Below are positions 46,907 through 57,726 of a stretch of DNA of 64,000 bases, piece after piece. A program made the translations under genes and the position numbers. Source of the stretch: Gilliamella sp. ESL0441. GTDB taxonomy: Bacteria > Pseudomonadota > Gammaproteobacteria > Enterobacterales > Orbaceae. Where the stretch lies: assembly GCF_019469185.1 (NCBI RefSeq), contig NZ_CP048264.1, forward strand, positions 1,116,001-1,180,000. The letters are read 5' to 3'. Positions within the stretch are counted from its first letter, which is position 1. Every line of letters begins with the position of its first letter. The notes under the pieces were generated by a model, which did no database searches, was not told where the DNA came from, and saw only the letters and a program-made list of their open reading frames with translations.

Positions 46907-48490
46907 ATGAAAAATGACATCCACCAGCAACGTATTTTAATTCTTGATTTTGGTTCACAAGTTACCCAATTAATTGCACGTCGGATTCGTGAAATTGGTG
47001 TTTATTGTGAGCTTTGGCCGTGGGATGTATCGGAAGAAAAAATTAAACAATTCAATCCTAAAGGGATTATTTTATCGGGTGGGCCAGAAAGTACGACAGC
47101 ACAAAATAGCCCAAGAGCCCCCGAATATGTTTTTAACGCAGGTGTACCTGTTTTAGGTATCTGTTATGGTATGCAAACTATGGCAATTCAAGTTGGTCAA
47201 GGTGGACAAGTCACCGCTTCAAATCAACGTGAGTTTGGTTATGCTAAAGTCGACATTATCGGACGCTCAAAATTAACTGACGGCATTTTAGATAGTACTA
47301 ACAACGATGGTATAGATCAACTTGATGTCTGGATGAGTCATGGTGATAAAGTCACAACTTTACCGGATAGTTTTACGGTCATTGGTCGAACAGAAACCTG
47401 CCCATTTGCCATCATGGCTAATGATGAAAAGCAATTTTATGGCGTTCAGTTTCACCCCGAAGTCACTCATACAATAAAAGGGTTTGAGTTGCTCCAACGG
47501 TTTGTAATCGATATTTGTCATTGTGAAAAGCTATGGACACCATCTTCTATTATTACCGATGCAATTACCCGAATAAAAGAAAAAGTCGGCAAAGATAAAG
47601 TATTACTAGGGTTATCGGGTGGCGTTGACTCTTCTGTTACGGCATTATTACTCCATCAAGCCATTGGTGATCAGCTGACCTGTGTTTTTGTCGATCATGG
47701 TTTATTACGTTTGAACGAAGCGCAGCAAGTTATGGACATGTTCGGCAATAAATTTGGGTTAAATATTATAGCCGTGAATGCCGAAGACCGCTTTTTAGCA
47801 GCCCTAAAAGGGGAGGCCGATCCCGAAGCTAAACGCAAGATTATAGGGCGTGAATTTGTTGCTGTGTTTGATGAAGAAGCGGCAAAACTCAAAGATGTGA
47901 AATGGTTAGCACAAGGTACTATTTATCCTGATGTGATCGAATCTGCGGCAGCTGATACCGGTAAAGCACATGTGATTAAATCGCATCATAATGTCGGTGG
48001 TTTGCCAGAAGAGATGAAAATGGGGTTAGTGGAACCACTACGAGAACTTTTTAAAGATGAAGTACGTAAAGTTGGGTTAGAGTTAGGTTTACCATATTAC
48101 ATGTTATATCGTCATCCATTCCCTGGACCTGGTTTAGGCGTTCGAGTACTTGGCGAAGTGAAAAAAGAGTATTGTGACTTACTCCGTCAAGCTGATGCGA
48201 TCTTTATCGAAGAACTGTATAAAGCCGACCTATACCACAAAGTCAGCCAAGCTTTCACCGTATTTTTACCGGTACGTTCAGTCGGTGTAATGGGGGATGG
48301 GCGTAAATACGACTGGGTTGTCTCGTTACGTGCAGTTGAGACTATCGACTTTATGACCGCTCACTGGGCTCATCTGCCATATGACTTCTTAGGACGAGTA
48401 TCAAATCGGATCATTAATGAAGTAAACGGAATATCTCGCGTTGTCTATGACATCAGCGGTAAACCGCCAGCGACGATTGAGTGGGAATAA
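46907..48490 (+). CDS. guaA: GMP synthase (glutamine-hydrolysing)
   Basis: The roughly 527-residue enzyme has an N-terminal glutaminase ([20 protein letters not shown]; nucleophile Cys in [16 protein letters not shown]), the PPi motif [14 protein letters not shown], and a C-terminal dimer domain ([23 protein letters not shown] at the end). It converts XMP to GMP. AGGA lies nine bases before the ATG at 46907, which fits family length, while the frame is open from 46853. guaB is not in the window. Confidence 0.97.
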   Translation: MKNDIHQQRILILDFGSQVTQLIARRIREIGVYCELWPWDVSEEKIKQFNPKGIILSGGPESTTAQNSPRAPEYVFNAGVPVLGICYGMQTMAIQVGQGGQVTASNQREFGYAKVDIIGRSKLTDGILDSTNNDGIDQLDVWMSHGDKVTTLPDSFTVIGRTETCPFAIMANDEKQFYGVQFHPEVTHTIKGFELLQRFVIDICHCEKLWTPSSIITDAITRIKEKVGKDKVLLGLSGGVDSSVTALLLHQAIGDQLTCVFVDHGLLRLNEAQQVMDMFGNKFGLNIIAVNAEDRFLAALKGEADPEAKRKIIGREFVAVFDEEAAKLKDVKWLAQGTIYPDVIESAAADTGKAHVIKSHHNVGGLPEEMKMGLVEPLRELFKDEVRKVGLELGLPYYMLYRHPFPGPGLGVRVLGEVKKEYCDLLRQADAIFIEELYKADLYHKVSQAFTVFLPVRSVGVMGDGRKYDWVVSLRAVETIDFMTAHWAHLPYDFLGRVSNRIINEVNGISRVVYDISGKPPATIEWE

Positions 48491-48527
48491 AGCCCGATAC
48501 TTTTATTCACATCTTTTAAAATTTATA

Positions 48528-48566
48528 AAAGCCAGTGATATCTATTTTGTCACTGGCTTTTTTTGT
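48528..48566 (+). terminator. Terminator of guaA
   Basis: AAAGCCAGTGA (48528-48538) and TCACTGGCTTT (48550-48560) pair across a short loop, followed by TTTTTG. Confidence 0.9.
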
Positions 48567-49128
48567 CCGCAAAAATGCGTCTTGTTTTAGTGAAATAATT
48601 AATTTTTACCGTTTAGTATTAGGGTAAAAAATTAAATAGCATTTAGGCAAGTATCTAAGTGTTAGCAGAAACCAAATTGTAGCGAATAAATAGGAAAAAT
48701 AAAGTTTATCAAAACCTATATTGTATTCATTATCTTTTAGCGTTGAAAAGTCAGGTTTAGTAACATTAGGTTTGATTTAAAAAAATAAACGGCATATCAC
48801 TTGAATATTTGGTGAGTACCATTTATTTCTTTAGTTGAGATGAGGAAGTAGCTCGATAACTGATAAGTAATGTTTGCCTAAACCTGCTCTTTATGGAAAG
48901 CAATGCATAATAAATCAGGAAAGTTTTGTCTATAAGTTGAAGTGATTTTCCCCCAACTCCTTTCATTATAAAAGCAGAAAAAGGGGGGATTGGTTTAGCT
49001 AAGATTGAGCTTTTTAACCTCTATTTTAGAGAATATGATAAAAAAGTAAGCTAAAGTTATGCTATTTAAGATAGTTATTAGAATCCCATAAATGAATCTA
49101 AATTTACCCAAAATTTTACTTTTAACGA
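48567..49128. other. Gene-free stretch between guaA and sulA
   Basis: Both strands lack a convincing frame, ribosome site or RNA structure over about 560 bases. A run of CCCC near 48952 and GGGGGG near 48974 could pair, and the composition resembles a long-decayed gene, but no identifiable trace remains. Confidence 0.4.
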
Positions 49129-49527
49129 TTAATGATATTGAGTAAATTGTTTTCCTGATTCATCATTTACTAAAAATAGTGTCGTATCACTGGCTAACAC
49201 CGCTTGATGCAAACGTATTTTATCTTGTTCATTAAGATGCTTAATGCAAGCAACAACATAGCTACAATTTTTATTTTGTAAGGCTTTTTCAATAGTTGCT
49301 ATTAGGTTTTCATTTTTGATATTGGTAATATGGATCACTTTTTGCTTATCTAAACCTGCAAAGTTAATCCAAGATCGTTTTAACATCGGTCTATCAGATA
49401 ACCAAAGTTGCCATTTTTTTGCTTTATTAAATGATCGTAATAGCGGGCGTTGTTGTTGTATGACTTGTTGAAAAGGAGATTCAAACTCAAACGCCATCAT
49501 TTGTTGTGTTGATTGTTCAATAAGCAT
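49129..49527 (-). CDS. sulA: SOS cell-division inhibitor SulA-like protein
   Basis: The 132-residue protein shares with SulA the stretch KKWQLWLSDRPMLKRSWINFAGLDKQKVIHI (E. coli: [30 protein letters not shown]) and a following SYVVACIKHLNEQDKIRLHQA. It is shorter than E. coli SulA (169), mainly at the N terminus. SulA binds FtsZ and halts septation during DNA damage. Two overlapping LexA-type sites lie just upstream. Its start is followed closely upstream by crcB on the same strand, but the SOS sites give it a separate promoter. Confidence 0.85.
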   Translation of the reverse strand: MLIEQSTQQMMAFEFESPFQQVIQQQRPLLRSFNKAKKWQLWLSDRPMLKRSWINFAGLDKQKVIHITNIKNENLIATIEKALQNKNCSYVVACIKHLNEQDKIRLHQAVLASDTTLFLVNDESGKQFTQYH

Positions 49528-49540
49528 AACGCCCTCTTAA

Positions 49541-49571
49541 CTGTATTAATATACAGTGTATATTAATACAG
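49541..49571 (-). promoter_or_regulatory. LexA box plus a second overlapping near-box for sulA
   Basis: CTGTATTAATATACAG (49541-49556) has the CTG-N10-CAG form with an ideal centre. It is followed at once by TGTATATTAATACAG (49557-49571), one base short of a second perfect box (GTG instead of CTG at the edge). Both lie 14-45 bases upstream of the start codon. Confidence 0.88.
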
Positions 49572-49625
49572 TATTTTTAGGTTGTAAATATAATTTGTGG
49601 TAATTAATTATAACTAGCATTATGA

Positions 49626-50009
49626 TTACGATCGAAAATATTGAAAAGTCAATATTCCTAAAAAAGTCATCAACACAGAACCAACAACATGAATACCTAT
49701 TGTGGCTAGTCCCCAGGCTATTCGTCCTTCTTGCAATAGATTAACAATTTCAGCGGAAAAACTAGAAAAAGTTGATAATCCACCACAAAAGCCAGTGACA
49801 ATTAGTAAACGCCATTCAGGAGGAAGATTTGAATGATTAAAAAAAGCGATGGCAAAACCAATAATATAGCCAGCAATTAAATTAGATAATAGTGTCCCTA
49901 ATGGAATAGTAAAGGCAATCACATTGCATTTAAGCGATAAAAACCATCGAAGTAAACCACCCGCTACAGAACCGAATGAAATGGCTAAAATAAGTTTTAG
50001 CATCAACAA
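49626..50009 (-). CDS. crcB: Fluoride channel CrcB/Fluc
   Basis: The 127-residue protein has four membrane segments and the Fluc motifs GSVAGGLLRWFLS (about 13-25), GTLLSNLIAGYIIG with the conserved Asn (about 38-51), and GFCGGLSTFSSFSAE (about 73-87). It exports fluoride as a dual-topology dimer. A start at the second Met (50003) is equally possible. No fluoride riboswitch could be recognised upstream (50010-50236). Confidence 0.93.
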   Translation of the reverse strand: MLMLKLILAISFGSVAGGLLRWFLSLKCNVIAFTIPLGTLLSNLIAGYIIGFAIAFFNHSNLPPEWRLLIVTGFCGGLSTFSSFSAEIVNLLQEGRIAWGLATIGIHVVGSVLMTFLGILTFQYFRS

Positions 50010-50311
50010 TCCTTAATAAAATGTGAGAAATAATCATTACTCAGTTAGAGAGAATGTCATTATAGAATGACTTAATGAATATTGGCTAGTTCTTGTCAAA
50101 CAAAATCTAAAAACGCTACTTAAACAACTGAATTTCAATAGGATATCAAAAAAATAGAGTCGTTAGGGTATATCCAATAGTCATTAACATATGTTATTCA
50201 AAACTATCTTAACCGATTAAATTGATTTGTTAAGGAATGAATGATAATCATAGAAATTTATTATTAGATTACGATAGAATGGAGATCTCAAAAGATTCAA
50301 ACGGAAATAAT

Positions 50312-50923
50312 ATGTTTACGGGTATTGTACAAGGTGTTGGTCAAATAATTGATATTAACGATCAAGATAAATTACGAACTTATAAAGTTAAACTTCCAAG
50401 TCAGCTAACGCAAAATATTGAAATTGGTGCGTCAATTGCGAATGATGGATGTTGTTTAACGGTAACCGGTTTTGCAGATGATTGGGTCTCATTTGATATC
50501 ATGCAAGAAACGCTAGCTTTAACCACATTAGGCGATAAAAAACTGAATGATTATGTCAATATAGAACGTAGTGCAAAATATGGTGATGAAGTCGGTGGAC
50601 ATATCATGTCTGGACACATCTCTTGTTCAGCAACGATTGTTGATATTCAAAAAACGGCAACCAATTGCCAGATGCAACTCACACTACCCAAGCAGTTTAT
50701 AAAGTATGTTTTATATAAAGGTTTTATCGGCATTGATGGCGCAAGTTTAACCGTGGGCGAAGTAGATGAAAATAGTTTTAAAATTCACCTTATTCCTGAA
50801 ACATTAGCGATAACAACGTTTAAACATAAAAAAGTTGGTGATAAAGTCAATATTGAAATTGATTCACAGACTCAAGCGATAGTTGATACGGTTGAGCGAG
50901 TATTAGCAACTAAGTTTAAATGA
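50312..50923 (+). CDS. ribE: Riboflavin synthase alpha chain
   Basis: The 203-residue enzyme has two lumazine-binding repeats: MFTGIVQGVGQI...ANDGCCLTVTGF and HIMSGHISCSATIV...GIDGASLTVGEV, each with the conserved GH or DG patterns. It dismutates dimethylribityllumazine to riboflavin. The ATG at 50312 gives the invariant MFTGIVQ start, while the frame is open from 50237. The rest of 50010-50311 shows no FMN riboswitch or other gene. It is not clustered with other rib genes. Confidence 0.96.
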   Translation: MFTGIVQGVGQIIDINDQDKLRTYKVKLPSQLTQNIEIGASIANDGCCLTVTGFADDWVSFDIMQETLALTTLGDKKLNDYVNIERSAKYGDEVGGHIMSGHISCSATIVDIQKTATNCQMQLTLPKQFIKYVLYKGFIGIDGASLTVGEVDENSFKIHLIPETLAITTFKHKKVGDKVNIEIDSQTQAIVDTVERVLATKFK

Positions 50924-51010
50924 GGTTGAAATAGAACATTGTGATGTAAACTGTCGATTAGTCAATAAGTTGGTTATTTATTTTATTCATTTAAAACATA
51001 AGGAGTAAAC

Positions 51011-51565
51011 ATGCGTCATTCTACTAAATTGAAACCCTTGTTTTACGGAGTATTATTGTTATTTACTAGTTACAGTTATGCATCTGAAATGCAGATATCC
51101 AGTCCTGACCTAAATAAAAATGGTTTTACAGATCAATTTATTTACAATCAATTTGGTTGTCAGGGTAAGAACCTTTCGCCAAGCATTGTATGGAATAATG
51201 TACCTAAAGAAGCAAAAAGTTTAGCATTCACCATGTATGATCCTGATGCGCCAACCGGATCAGGATGGTGGCATTGGACGGTTGTCAATATTCCGGTTGA
51301 TACAACAGAGTTAAAGCAATCAGCAGGTAATCATATTGATTTATTGCCTAAGGGAAGTCAGCAAGTTCGTAATGATTTTGGTACGGCAAATTATGGCGGA
51401 CCTTGCCCACCAGAAAACTCTAATCACCGTTATCAATTTACACTCTATGCACTTGATATAGACAATATCAATGTTGATGATAAAACAACCCCGGCTTTAG
51501 TTGGTTTTATCATCAATTCGCATCAAATTGCTAAAGCATCCATTACCTTTAATTACGGTCGTTGA
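51011..51565 (+). CDS. Secreted YbhB/YbcL-type PEBP family protein
   Basis: The 184-residue protein has a signal peptide (about 1-24, ending SYAS) and the PEBP core: NLSPSIVWNNVPKEAKSLAFTMYDPDAPTGSGWWHWTVVNIP (about 55-97) and NYGGPCPPENSNHRYQFTLYALD (about 137-160), both diagnostic of the Raf-kinase-inhibitor-like family. The bacterial function is poorly known. The signal peptide points to the periplasm, as for YbcL. AAGGAG precedes the start. Confidence 0.92.
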   Translation: MRHSTKLKPLFYGVLLLFTSYSYASEMQISSPDLNKNGFTDQFIYNQFGCQGKNLSPSIVWNNVPKEAKSLAFTMYDPDAPTGSGWWHWTVVNIPVDTTELKQSAGNHIDLLPKGSQQVRNDFGTANYGGPCPPENSNHRYQFTLYALDIDNINVDDKTTPALVGFIINSHQIAKASITFNYGR

Positions 51566-51657
51566 TGAGAAAGTTATTAATCAACATATAGCCTTATATT
51601 GGTTGAAAAATATAAAAGAAAAGGTTGATAATAGTAAAATCAACTAATCAAAAGAAA

Positions 51658-51692
51658 GTATACAAAATCAACATTATTTGGTTTTGTATACT
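51658..51692. terminator. Bidirectional terminator before mmuM
   Basis: AGTATACAAAA (51658-51668) pairs with TTTTGTATACT (51682-51692) in the gap between the convergent PEBP and mmuM genes. Confidence 0.75.
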
Positions 51693-51709
51693 AACTAAAA
51701 AGAAAAATT

Positions 51710-52651
51710 TTATTTGTCTTGCAGGAATCTAGCAATATTAGCAATATCATTAGGCGTGGTTTGACAACAACCACCAATTAATTTAGCGCCAGATTCTATC
51801 CAGTTTGTTAACTGATTAGCAAAGGTACAATTATGTTGCGAGTTAGGGTGCCATTGCTTGGTTAAAGGATCATATACTTCGCCAGAATTTGGGTAAACGA
51901 TTAATGGTTTTGATGTGAGTTTATTTAACACATTTAGTGACGATGTCACTTTTTCTAATGCAATGCAATTGATGCCTACACTGGCAATTTGCTCAATATT
52001 ATTTAAATATTCGACAACTAAAGATAACGGTGTTCCATCACTGAGATGCTGATCATCTTTCAGTGTAAATGAAAACCAGCAACTTATTTTAGGAAATTGT
52101 TTAATCACCTTTGTTAATGCTTTTATTTCAGTAAAAGAAGGCAGGGTTTCACAAGCGAGTAAATCCACATTGGCATCGATAAGTGCTTTTATGCGGACAT
52201 AATGAAACTCCATAAAGGCTTCTTCACTCAGTTGATAGTTGCCCGTATATTCGGAACCGTCAGCTAAATAGGCGCCATAAGGCCCAACAGACCCCGCTAT
52301 GAGTAAAGGTCTAGGTTGGACTAATTCGCTTAAATACTGTTGCTTAGCTTGTTGTGCAAGTTCAACACTTTTTTGTATTAACGCAATAGAATCATTGAGA
52401 TTAATCCCTTTTTTGGAAAATCCTAAGGGTGTTGCTTGATAGCTTGCTGTAATGGCACAGTCTGCGCCAGCTTTAAAATAGTCATAATGAACTTGCTGAA
52501 TCAATTCAGGCTGCTCAAATAATACTTTTGCTGACCATAAACTATCATTTAAATCACATCCACGACGTTGTAACTCGCTGGCAAGTGCACCGTCAACAAT
52601 GATAAAGTTTTTTTGGTTTAATAAATTCTTAAAAGGATTGTTATTAATCAT
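51710..52651 (-). CDS. mmuM: Homocysteine S-methyltransferase
   Basis: The 313-residue enzyme has the zinc-binding cysteines: one in GINCIALE (about 225) and a pair in [13 protein letters not shown] (about 290-302), as in MmuM. It makes methionine from homocysteine using S-methylmethionine. Its start overlaps the mmuP stop by eight bases, indicating translational coupling. Together they let the cell use plant-derived S-methylmethionine, which fits a gut associate of a plant-feeding host. Confidence 0.93.
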   Translation of the reverse strand: MINNNPFKNLLNQKNFIIVDGALASELQRRGCDLNDSLWSAKVLFEQPELIQQVHYDYFKAGADCAITASYQATPLGFSKKGINLNDSIALIQKSVELAQQAKQQYLSELVQPRPLLIAGSVGPYGAYLADGSEYTGNYQLSEEAFMEFHYVRIKALIDANVDLLACETLPSFTEIKALTKVIKQFPKISCWFSFTLKDDQHLSDGTPLSLVVEYLNNIEQIASVGINCIALEKVTSSLNVLNKLTSKPLIVYPNSGEVYDPLTKQWHPNSQHNCTFANQLTNWIESGAKLIGGCCQTTPNDIANIARFLQDK

Positions 52652-54041
52652 TTTGAGTTACTCGAGTTTGATACTTATGCGTAAAATGGTAAGCAATAAA
52701 ACAAACAATGACAAAAGGGATGCCACAATATAGCGCTATTCGTTGCTCAGGATCAAAAGCCAATCCAATACAGGCAATCACGCACAAAATCGTGCCTAGA
52801 ATCGGGACTAAAGGGTAGTAGGGCGCTTTATATTTTAAATTAATGATTTGTTCTTGAGAAAGCTTTTGTCTAAAAAAGTAATGTGATACACAAATACTTA
52901 ACCAAACAGCAACCACGGCAAAACCTGAAATAGCCGTTAATGCAACAAAGACTGTATCAGGTGCAATCACACTGGAGAACAGCGCCAGTAATCCACCTAA
53001 CATACTCACTGTTATTGCGGTGGTTGGAATCCCTTTAGCGGTTAATCTTGAAAAACATTTTGGCAAGGTACCTTGATTTGATAACGACCATAACATTCGA
53101 CCCGATGCATAAAGTCCTGAATTAGCCGCAGATAAAATGGCAGTTAAAATCACAAAATTAAAGATATCGGCAGCATATGGGATACCAATATTTTCAAAAA
53201 CCATCACAAAAGGACTCTTAATGACGCCTGCTTGTTCCATGGGTAATAAAGCCGCCAGTACAAAAATAGTGCCAACAAAAAAGATGATTAACCGTAAAAT
53301 GGTTGTTTTTATGGCTAAAGGAATACTTTTTTCAGGCTGCTTAGTTTCACCCGCGGCAATACCGATTAGTTCAGTACCAGAAAAGGCAAAATTAACCGAT
53401 ACCATTGTCATGATGATAGGTGTCAATCCATGTGGAAACCAACCATTATCTGTAATATTGTGTAGAAATGGGGCTGGCATATCGTTTTTCATCGGTATAA
53501 AACCAAAAATAGCTGCGCTGCCCGCAATAATAAAAACAATAATCGTGATGACTTTGATTATTGAAAACCAAAATTCACTTTCCGCAAAAAATTGTGCAGT
53601 CACAATATTCAAAACAAATATAACTGCACAAAAAATTAAACACCAAACCCAAACAGAAATACTCGGAAACCAATACTGCATACACATACCCGCAGCGGTT
53701 AGACTTGAACCCAAAGCAACTGTCCAGGTTAGCCAATATAACCAAGCAACGGTATAGCCAGTAGCGGGGCTAATGAAACGGGAAGCATAGGTATGAAAAG
53801 CACCGGTTTCGGGCATAGCAACCGCAAGTTCGCCAAGGCACAACATGACTAAAAAAACGACCAAAGCACCAATTAAATAGGCAATAATCGCTCCCACGGC
53901 TCCAGCGGTTGCAATAATATAACCGGTATTAAAAAATAATCCTGTGCCAATAACGCCACCTAACGATAACATAATTAAATGCCGAGTTTGCATAGTACGT
54001 TTAAATTGATTCTCAGGTGATTTAGGTAGATGATTGTTCAT
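52644..54041 (-). CDS. mmuP: S-methylmethionine permease (amino acid permease family)
   Basis: The 465-residue protein has twelve predicted membrane segments and the APC-family entry motif [24 protein letters not shown] (about 20-43) plus [22 protein letters not shown] (about 210-231). General amino-acid permeases share these motifs, but the overlap with mmuM and the similarity to YkfD/MmuP favour S-methylmethionine as substrate. It is the first gene of the two-gene operon. Confidence 0.9.
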   Translation of the reverse strand: MNNHLPKSPENQFKRTMQTRHLIMLSLGGVIGTGLFFNTGYIIATAGAVGAIIAYLIGALVVFLVMLCLGELAVAMPETGAFHTYASRFISPATGYTVAWLYWLTWTVALGSSLTAAGMCMQYWFPSISVWVWCLIFCAVIFVLNIVTAQFFAESEFWFSIIKVITIIVFIIAGSAAIFGFIPMKNDMPAPFLHNITDNGWFPHGLTPIIMTMVSVNFAFSGTELIGIAAGETKQPEKSIPLAIKTTILRLIIFFVGTIFVLAALLPMEQAGVIKSPFVMVFENIGIPYAADIFNFVILTAILSAANSGLYASGRMLWSLSNQGTLPKCFSRLTAKGIPTTAITVSMLGGLLALFSSVIAPDTVFVALTAISGFAVVAVWLSICVSHYFFRQKLSQEQIINLKYKAPYYPLVPILGTILCVIACIGLAFDPEQRIALYCGIPFVIVCFIAYHFTHKYQTRVTQND

Positions 54042-54094
54042 AACATGATATGTCCGCTAACGTATTAAAAAATTATTTATTGTCTCAATTCACA

Positions 54095-55639
54095 TCAAAA
54101 ATGAGTGAAAAAATAGTTTTCACTATAAATTTTACCATTCACTTCTGCTTGATGTGTATCACTTGAATAGTTGGCATCTGAATATATCCCTTCCATTCCA
54201 TTTTTTTCAAAAGTGAAAAGAATTGATCCATCTAACCACGATTTTATATCATTTCCTAATACTATTTTATCAATTTGTTCTTGTGTAACAATGTTTTGTT
54301 GATAATTTTCAAATTGAGCTGCAATATAATTTATAACGTCAAATGGCATATCAAGTTTAAGTTTGAAAAGATGAAAATTATCGTCACTAGATAATCCACG
54401 AAAACTCTCATTACTATCATAATCAATTAATAAATCAGCATTAATATCGCCGACATTAGTATGCCAATTAAATTTATAGGACATGCTCCTATTAAGTTTA
54501 TCAGGATTAACATAATGAGGATCGCTCGATTCGAATCCATATCCAAATTTGCCTAATACAAACGACAGCATACTGATTCCATCCATATTTATAAATTCAT
54601 TATTCGATGAGATTGAACCAAGGTTTTGGTTTCCATACGTTAATGAGCCTATTTTAAAGTTTATTGAATCATAATAATTCTCATCAGTTTGATTTACGGA
54701 TTGATTTATTAATATTTGGTTTAATATAGCGGTTGCGTTGTCATTGAAAATATTCTGGGATATAACTTTATTAATGGCTAAATTGTTTTGTAATATTCCA
54801 TTTTTGAAATCACCATTTCTGACAGCTTTCACATCCTGAAAATTTAGCTCTTTTTTATATGTCATTTCATTTTTATTATTTCTGTCAACAAGATCATAAT
54901 TTTCTTCTGAATAATAAAGATTTTTCAATTCCAATACATAATTTAAAGAGTTATGACTGCTTTCGGGCTCAGTTTTGATAGAAACTTGATCAAGTTTTAA
55001 GGATAGGTTTCTGAATTCCGATGTTAATTCTAATTTGTCCCAATGTGAATTTATGCTGACAGTTGAAAAATCTTTAGAAACGTTGAAAAAGCATTCACCT
55101 TCAGATAGGTAGAAATTATTTTCGCCAAACACATGATTGACCAGATTTATATTAATAGGGTTATTTTTCAAATAAATATTGAACTCTTTTTGAAAACTTA
55201 AACTGGCATGACCAGTGATGAATGATTGGTTATTCGACCATTTCCAAAGCTCGGGAAATGCTTTTTCAGTCATTTGATAATCTATCGTTGCGACTTGAGG
55301 CGTGAAATCACCTTTTGCGATATTGACGAAAGGAAAAGGGCCGTGATAAATCGTAATATCATCACTAAAGAGGATATTTTTATTATTATCAAGCTCCGTT
55401 TGATAATCTAATGATTCGGTGATAGTCAGGTGTAATTTCGTTGAAAATAGACCTTTATCATAATGACTTTTGGTTATATTGATCTTACTCATATCATTGC
55501 TGCTATTAATGTTTTCACTAATTAATGACAGGGTATTATCAATTTCTTTTTCAATTTTATTGCCAATGTACCAAGTTGAACCTAAATATCCTATGCTTAA
55601 AACTGTCACTATTCCTATCGTAAATTTAATTTTTTTCAT
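54095..55639 (-). CDS. YdgA-like DUF945 protein, tandem copy 1
   Basis: The 514-residue protein has an N-terminal signal anchor (KIKFTIGIVTVLSIGYLGSTWYIG, 3-26) and the DUF945 hallmark sequence YHGPFPFVNIAKGDFTPQVATIDY (about 98-121), followed by a long beta-rich periplasmic domain. YdgA/YihF proteins are envelope proteins of poorly defined role. It is the last of three tandem paralogues and the most divergent in its C-terminal third. The gap to copy 2 is 336 bases and holds only a possible hairpin. Confidence 0.85.
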   Translation of the reverse strand: MKKIKFTIGIVTVLSIGYLGSTWYIGNKIEKEIDNTLSLISENINSSNDMSKINITKSHYDKGLFSTKLHLTITESLDYQTELDNNKNILFSDDITIYHGPFPFVNIAKGDFTPQVATIDYQMTEKAFPELWKWSNNQSFITGHASLSFQKEFNIYLKNNPININLVNHVFGENNFYLSEGECFFNVSKDFSTVSINSHWDKLELTSEFRNLSLKLDQVSIKTEPESSHNSLNYVLELKNLYYSEENYDLVDRNNKNEMTYKKELNFQDVKAVRNGDFKNGILQNNLAINKVISQNIFNDNATAILNQILINQSVNQTDENYYDSINFKIGSLTYGNQNLGSISSNNEFINMDGISMLSFVLGKFGYGFESSDPHYVNPDKLNRSMSYKFNWHTNVGDINADLLIDYDSNESFRGLSSDDNFHLFKLKLDMPFDVINYIAAQFENYQQNIVTQEQIDKIVLGNDIKSWLDGSILFTFEKNGMEGIYSDANYSSDTHQAEVNGKIYSENYFFTHF

Positions 55640-55803
55640 TGTTTTCTCGCTTTAATTGCAATAATAACTGTTTATTATTGCATCGTTTATATTAATCTTG
55701 AACACAGAATAATAGTAGTTAATTCTAATGGATATGGTTGATATAACCTAATGATTTATTATAGCCTAAAGTATGAATAATTGAGGAATGATAAGTTGAA
55801 AAG

Positions 55804-55835
55804 AAGTTATTACAAAAAAGTATTTGCAATAACTT
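55804..55835 (-). terminator. Hairpin between ydgA-like copies 1 and 2
   Basis: AAGTTATT (55804-55811) pairs with AATAACTT (55828-55835). It is the only structured element in 55640-55975 and may end transcription of copy 2. Confidence 0.4.
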
Positions 55836-55975
55836 ACAAGAAAAGAAATAGATTAGGTTTGCCCAAATTATTTAAATTAAACTAGTTACTATCAACAAAA
55901 ATCTTACTGCTAATATCACTTTGCTGAATCTAAAATTGTAACCAATTTATTGGCTACATGTTAGTCACTGACTCA

Positions 55976-57508
55976 TTAAGGCAGACGTTTGTTAAGATTG
56001 TTAAAAAAATCATGTTTACTTATTTCCTTTCCATTAATTAAGACCTCTTCACGGTTTTGGTCATAATCAATATCAGTATAAAACCCTTTATCGTTATCAT
56101 TATTACTGAAAACTAAAAAAGGATTTTTTCGAAGAAAAATTATTTCCATTAATGTCAAATTTCGATATGTTTTCTTAAATTCTTCAGGAGAGATATTTTC
56201 ATCACTATAATACTGAAATTGAGTTAGCAGGCGAGCTAATACTTTAAACGGTACATCAAATTTTAATTTAAACGTTTTAAGTTGGTTAAAATCGGTATTT
56301 AACGTTAATTTTTTATTATCTAGCAACTCAATATAAGCTTTAGCTTGTATGTCGCCTTCATCATTATGCCAATTAAAATTATCTAATGAAAATTTAAAAT
56401 CAACGGGGGAATTAGTCGCTGATTCCTCTTTTTCAGAAGATGAAAAGATGGGATAGCCCATAAATGTCTTCTCTATTCCTTCATAATTTAGTGATAAAAC
56501 TCCCGCTCCTAAATTTTGTTTACCCATACTTAACGAGCCAATATTAGTATTTATCAATCCGTTTATGCTATTTTGTGAATTTAAATAATTGTCCTGAGTG
56601 ATTGATAAATTATCTATTTCAACCGCAGGTAGTTTAATGAAAGGTAAATTTGTTGAGTTGATTTTTATTTTATCAATACTTGTTTTGCTATTAGCAGTTA
56701 AAATATCTTTATTGTTTAAAGTATAGTTTCCATTGTTTTCAAAATTTTGGATTTCCAAACCAGAGATGTAATATTCAAGGATGTTAGCTTGTATCTTTTC
56801 AGCTGATATTTTATAACTTACCCCAGAACCATCTGGAGTAGGGGCTGTTGAAATATTAAAAGAATCTAATGAAATATAGTTATCATTATTTAGCATATAA
56901 TTTAATTTATCAAATTTTGCTGTCGAAACAAAAGTTTGTTTTGGATTCGCTTCAACAATAAAATCTCCTTCTGAAATATCCAGTTTTCCTTCTAATGCAT
57001 CTAACTCTGATTTTGTTGCGCTAATGGCTTTATTCATTAATTTTATCGTTAGATAATTTCCATAACTAAGACCACCATGCGCTGTAATAAAAGGTTTGTT
57101 ACCGGATAATTTCCAAAGTATAGGAGATGTTTGTTCTTCCATCTCGTATTCGAACCAAGCCATTTTAGGTGTAAAAGACCCTTTAGCAAGTGCTGCAATC
57201 GGAAAAGGTCCATGATAAATGCTGATATTATCATCAAATATTTTTTGATGATGTTCCTTAGCATCGTTTGGATCAATGAAGGTAAGTGTCACTGTCAGAT
57301 GAGATGTCGTCGAAAATAAACTTCTTTCATAATGATTTTTCGATATATCGATACTAAATAAATGTTGATTGTCATTAATTTTTTGTGTTGTTTCTTGCAA
57401 TAAATGATCAAAATTTTTTTCAATAACATTTCCTGTATACCAAGATGCACTAATATATCCTAAACTTAATAATGTAACTATTCCTAGTGCTAACCTACTT
57501 TTCTTCAT
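55976..57508 (-). CDS. YdgA-like DUF945 protein, tandem copy 2
   Basis: The 510-residue protein has a signal anchor (MKKSRLALGIVTLLSLGYISASWYTGN) and YHGPFPIAALAKGSFTPKMAWFEYEMEEQTSPILWKLSGNKPFITAHGG (about 98-146), which matches copies 1 and 3 closely. The C-terminal region contains NFNWHNDEGDIQAKAYIELLDN and a conserved PFKVLARLLTQFQ segment shared with copy 3. Copies 2 and 3 look closer to each other than to copy 1. It is probably an independently started unit, given the 218-base gap upstream. Confidence 0.86.
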   Translation of the reverse strand: MKKSRLALGIVTLLSLGYISASWYTGNVIEKNFDHLLQETTQKINDNQHLFSIDISKNHYERSLFSTTSHLTVTLTFIDPNDAKEHHQKIFDDNISIYHGPFPIAALAKGSFTPKMAWFEYEMEEQTSPILWKLSGNKPFITAHGGLSYGNYLTIKLMNKAISATKSELDALEGKLDISEGDFIVEANPKQTFVSTAKFDKLNYMLNNDNYISLDSFNISTAPTPDGSGVSYKISAEKIQANILEYYISGLEIQNFENNGNYTLNNKDILTANSKTSIDKIKINSTNLPFIKLPAVEIDNLSITQDNYLNSQNSINGLINTNIGSLSMGKQNLGAGVLSLNYEGIEKTFMGYPIFSSSEKEESATNSPVDFKFSLDNFNWHNDEGDIQAKAYIELLDNKKLTLNTDFNQLKTFKLKFDVPFKVLARLLTQFQYYSDENISPEEFKKTYRNLTLMEIIFLRKNPFLVFSNNDNDKGFYTDIDYDQNREEVLINGKEISKHDFFNNLNKRLP

Positions 57509-57673
57509 TCATCATCCCTTATTTCGCTATTTAATATATTTGCGATGGTTATCATAATGTAACCGTCTATTTAATAATTAAAATTGTGACATATTATTTG
57601 CCAAATCGTATGGTTAATTATTGTAATAGAATATGTAAGGATAATCGAACAAATTTAAATGAATGATCTGAAT

Positions 57674-57709
57674 ATGCCTATTTTATTGTTACTCAAACAA
57701 AATAGGCAT
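57674..57709 (-). terminator. Terminator after ydgA-like copy 3
   Basis: ATGCCTATTTT (57674-57684) pairs with AAAATAGGCAT (57699-57709), 18 bases past the stop of copy 3 on the minus strand. Confidence 0.75.
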
Positions 57710-57726
57710 GTAATAAGCGTATCTGA

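Noticed and set aside
50010..50236. Fluoride riboswitch upstream of crcB, or FMN riboswitch upstream of ribE
   Set aside because: No conserved riboswitch blocks could be found in either orientation.
53137..53757. 206-codon plus-strand frame opposite mmuP
   Set aside because: It is a shadow of the permease gene, whose membrane segments and family motifs are clear on the minus strand.
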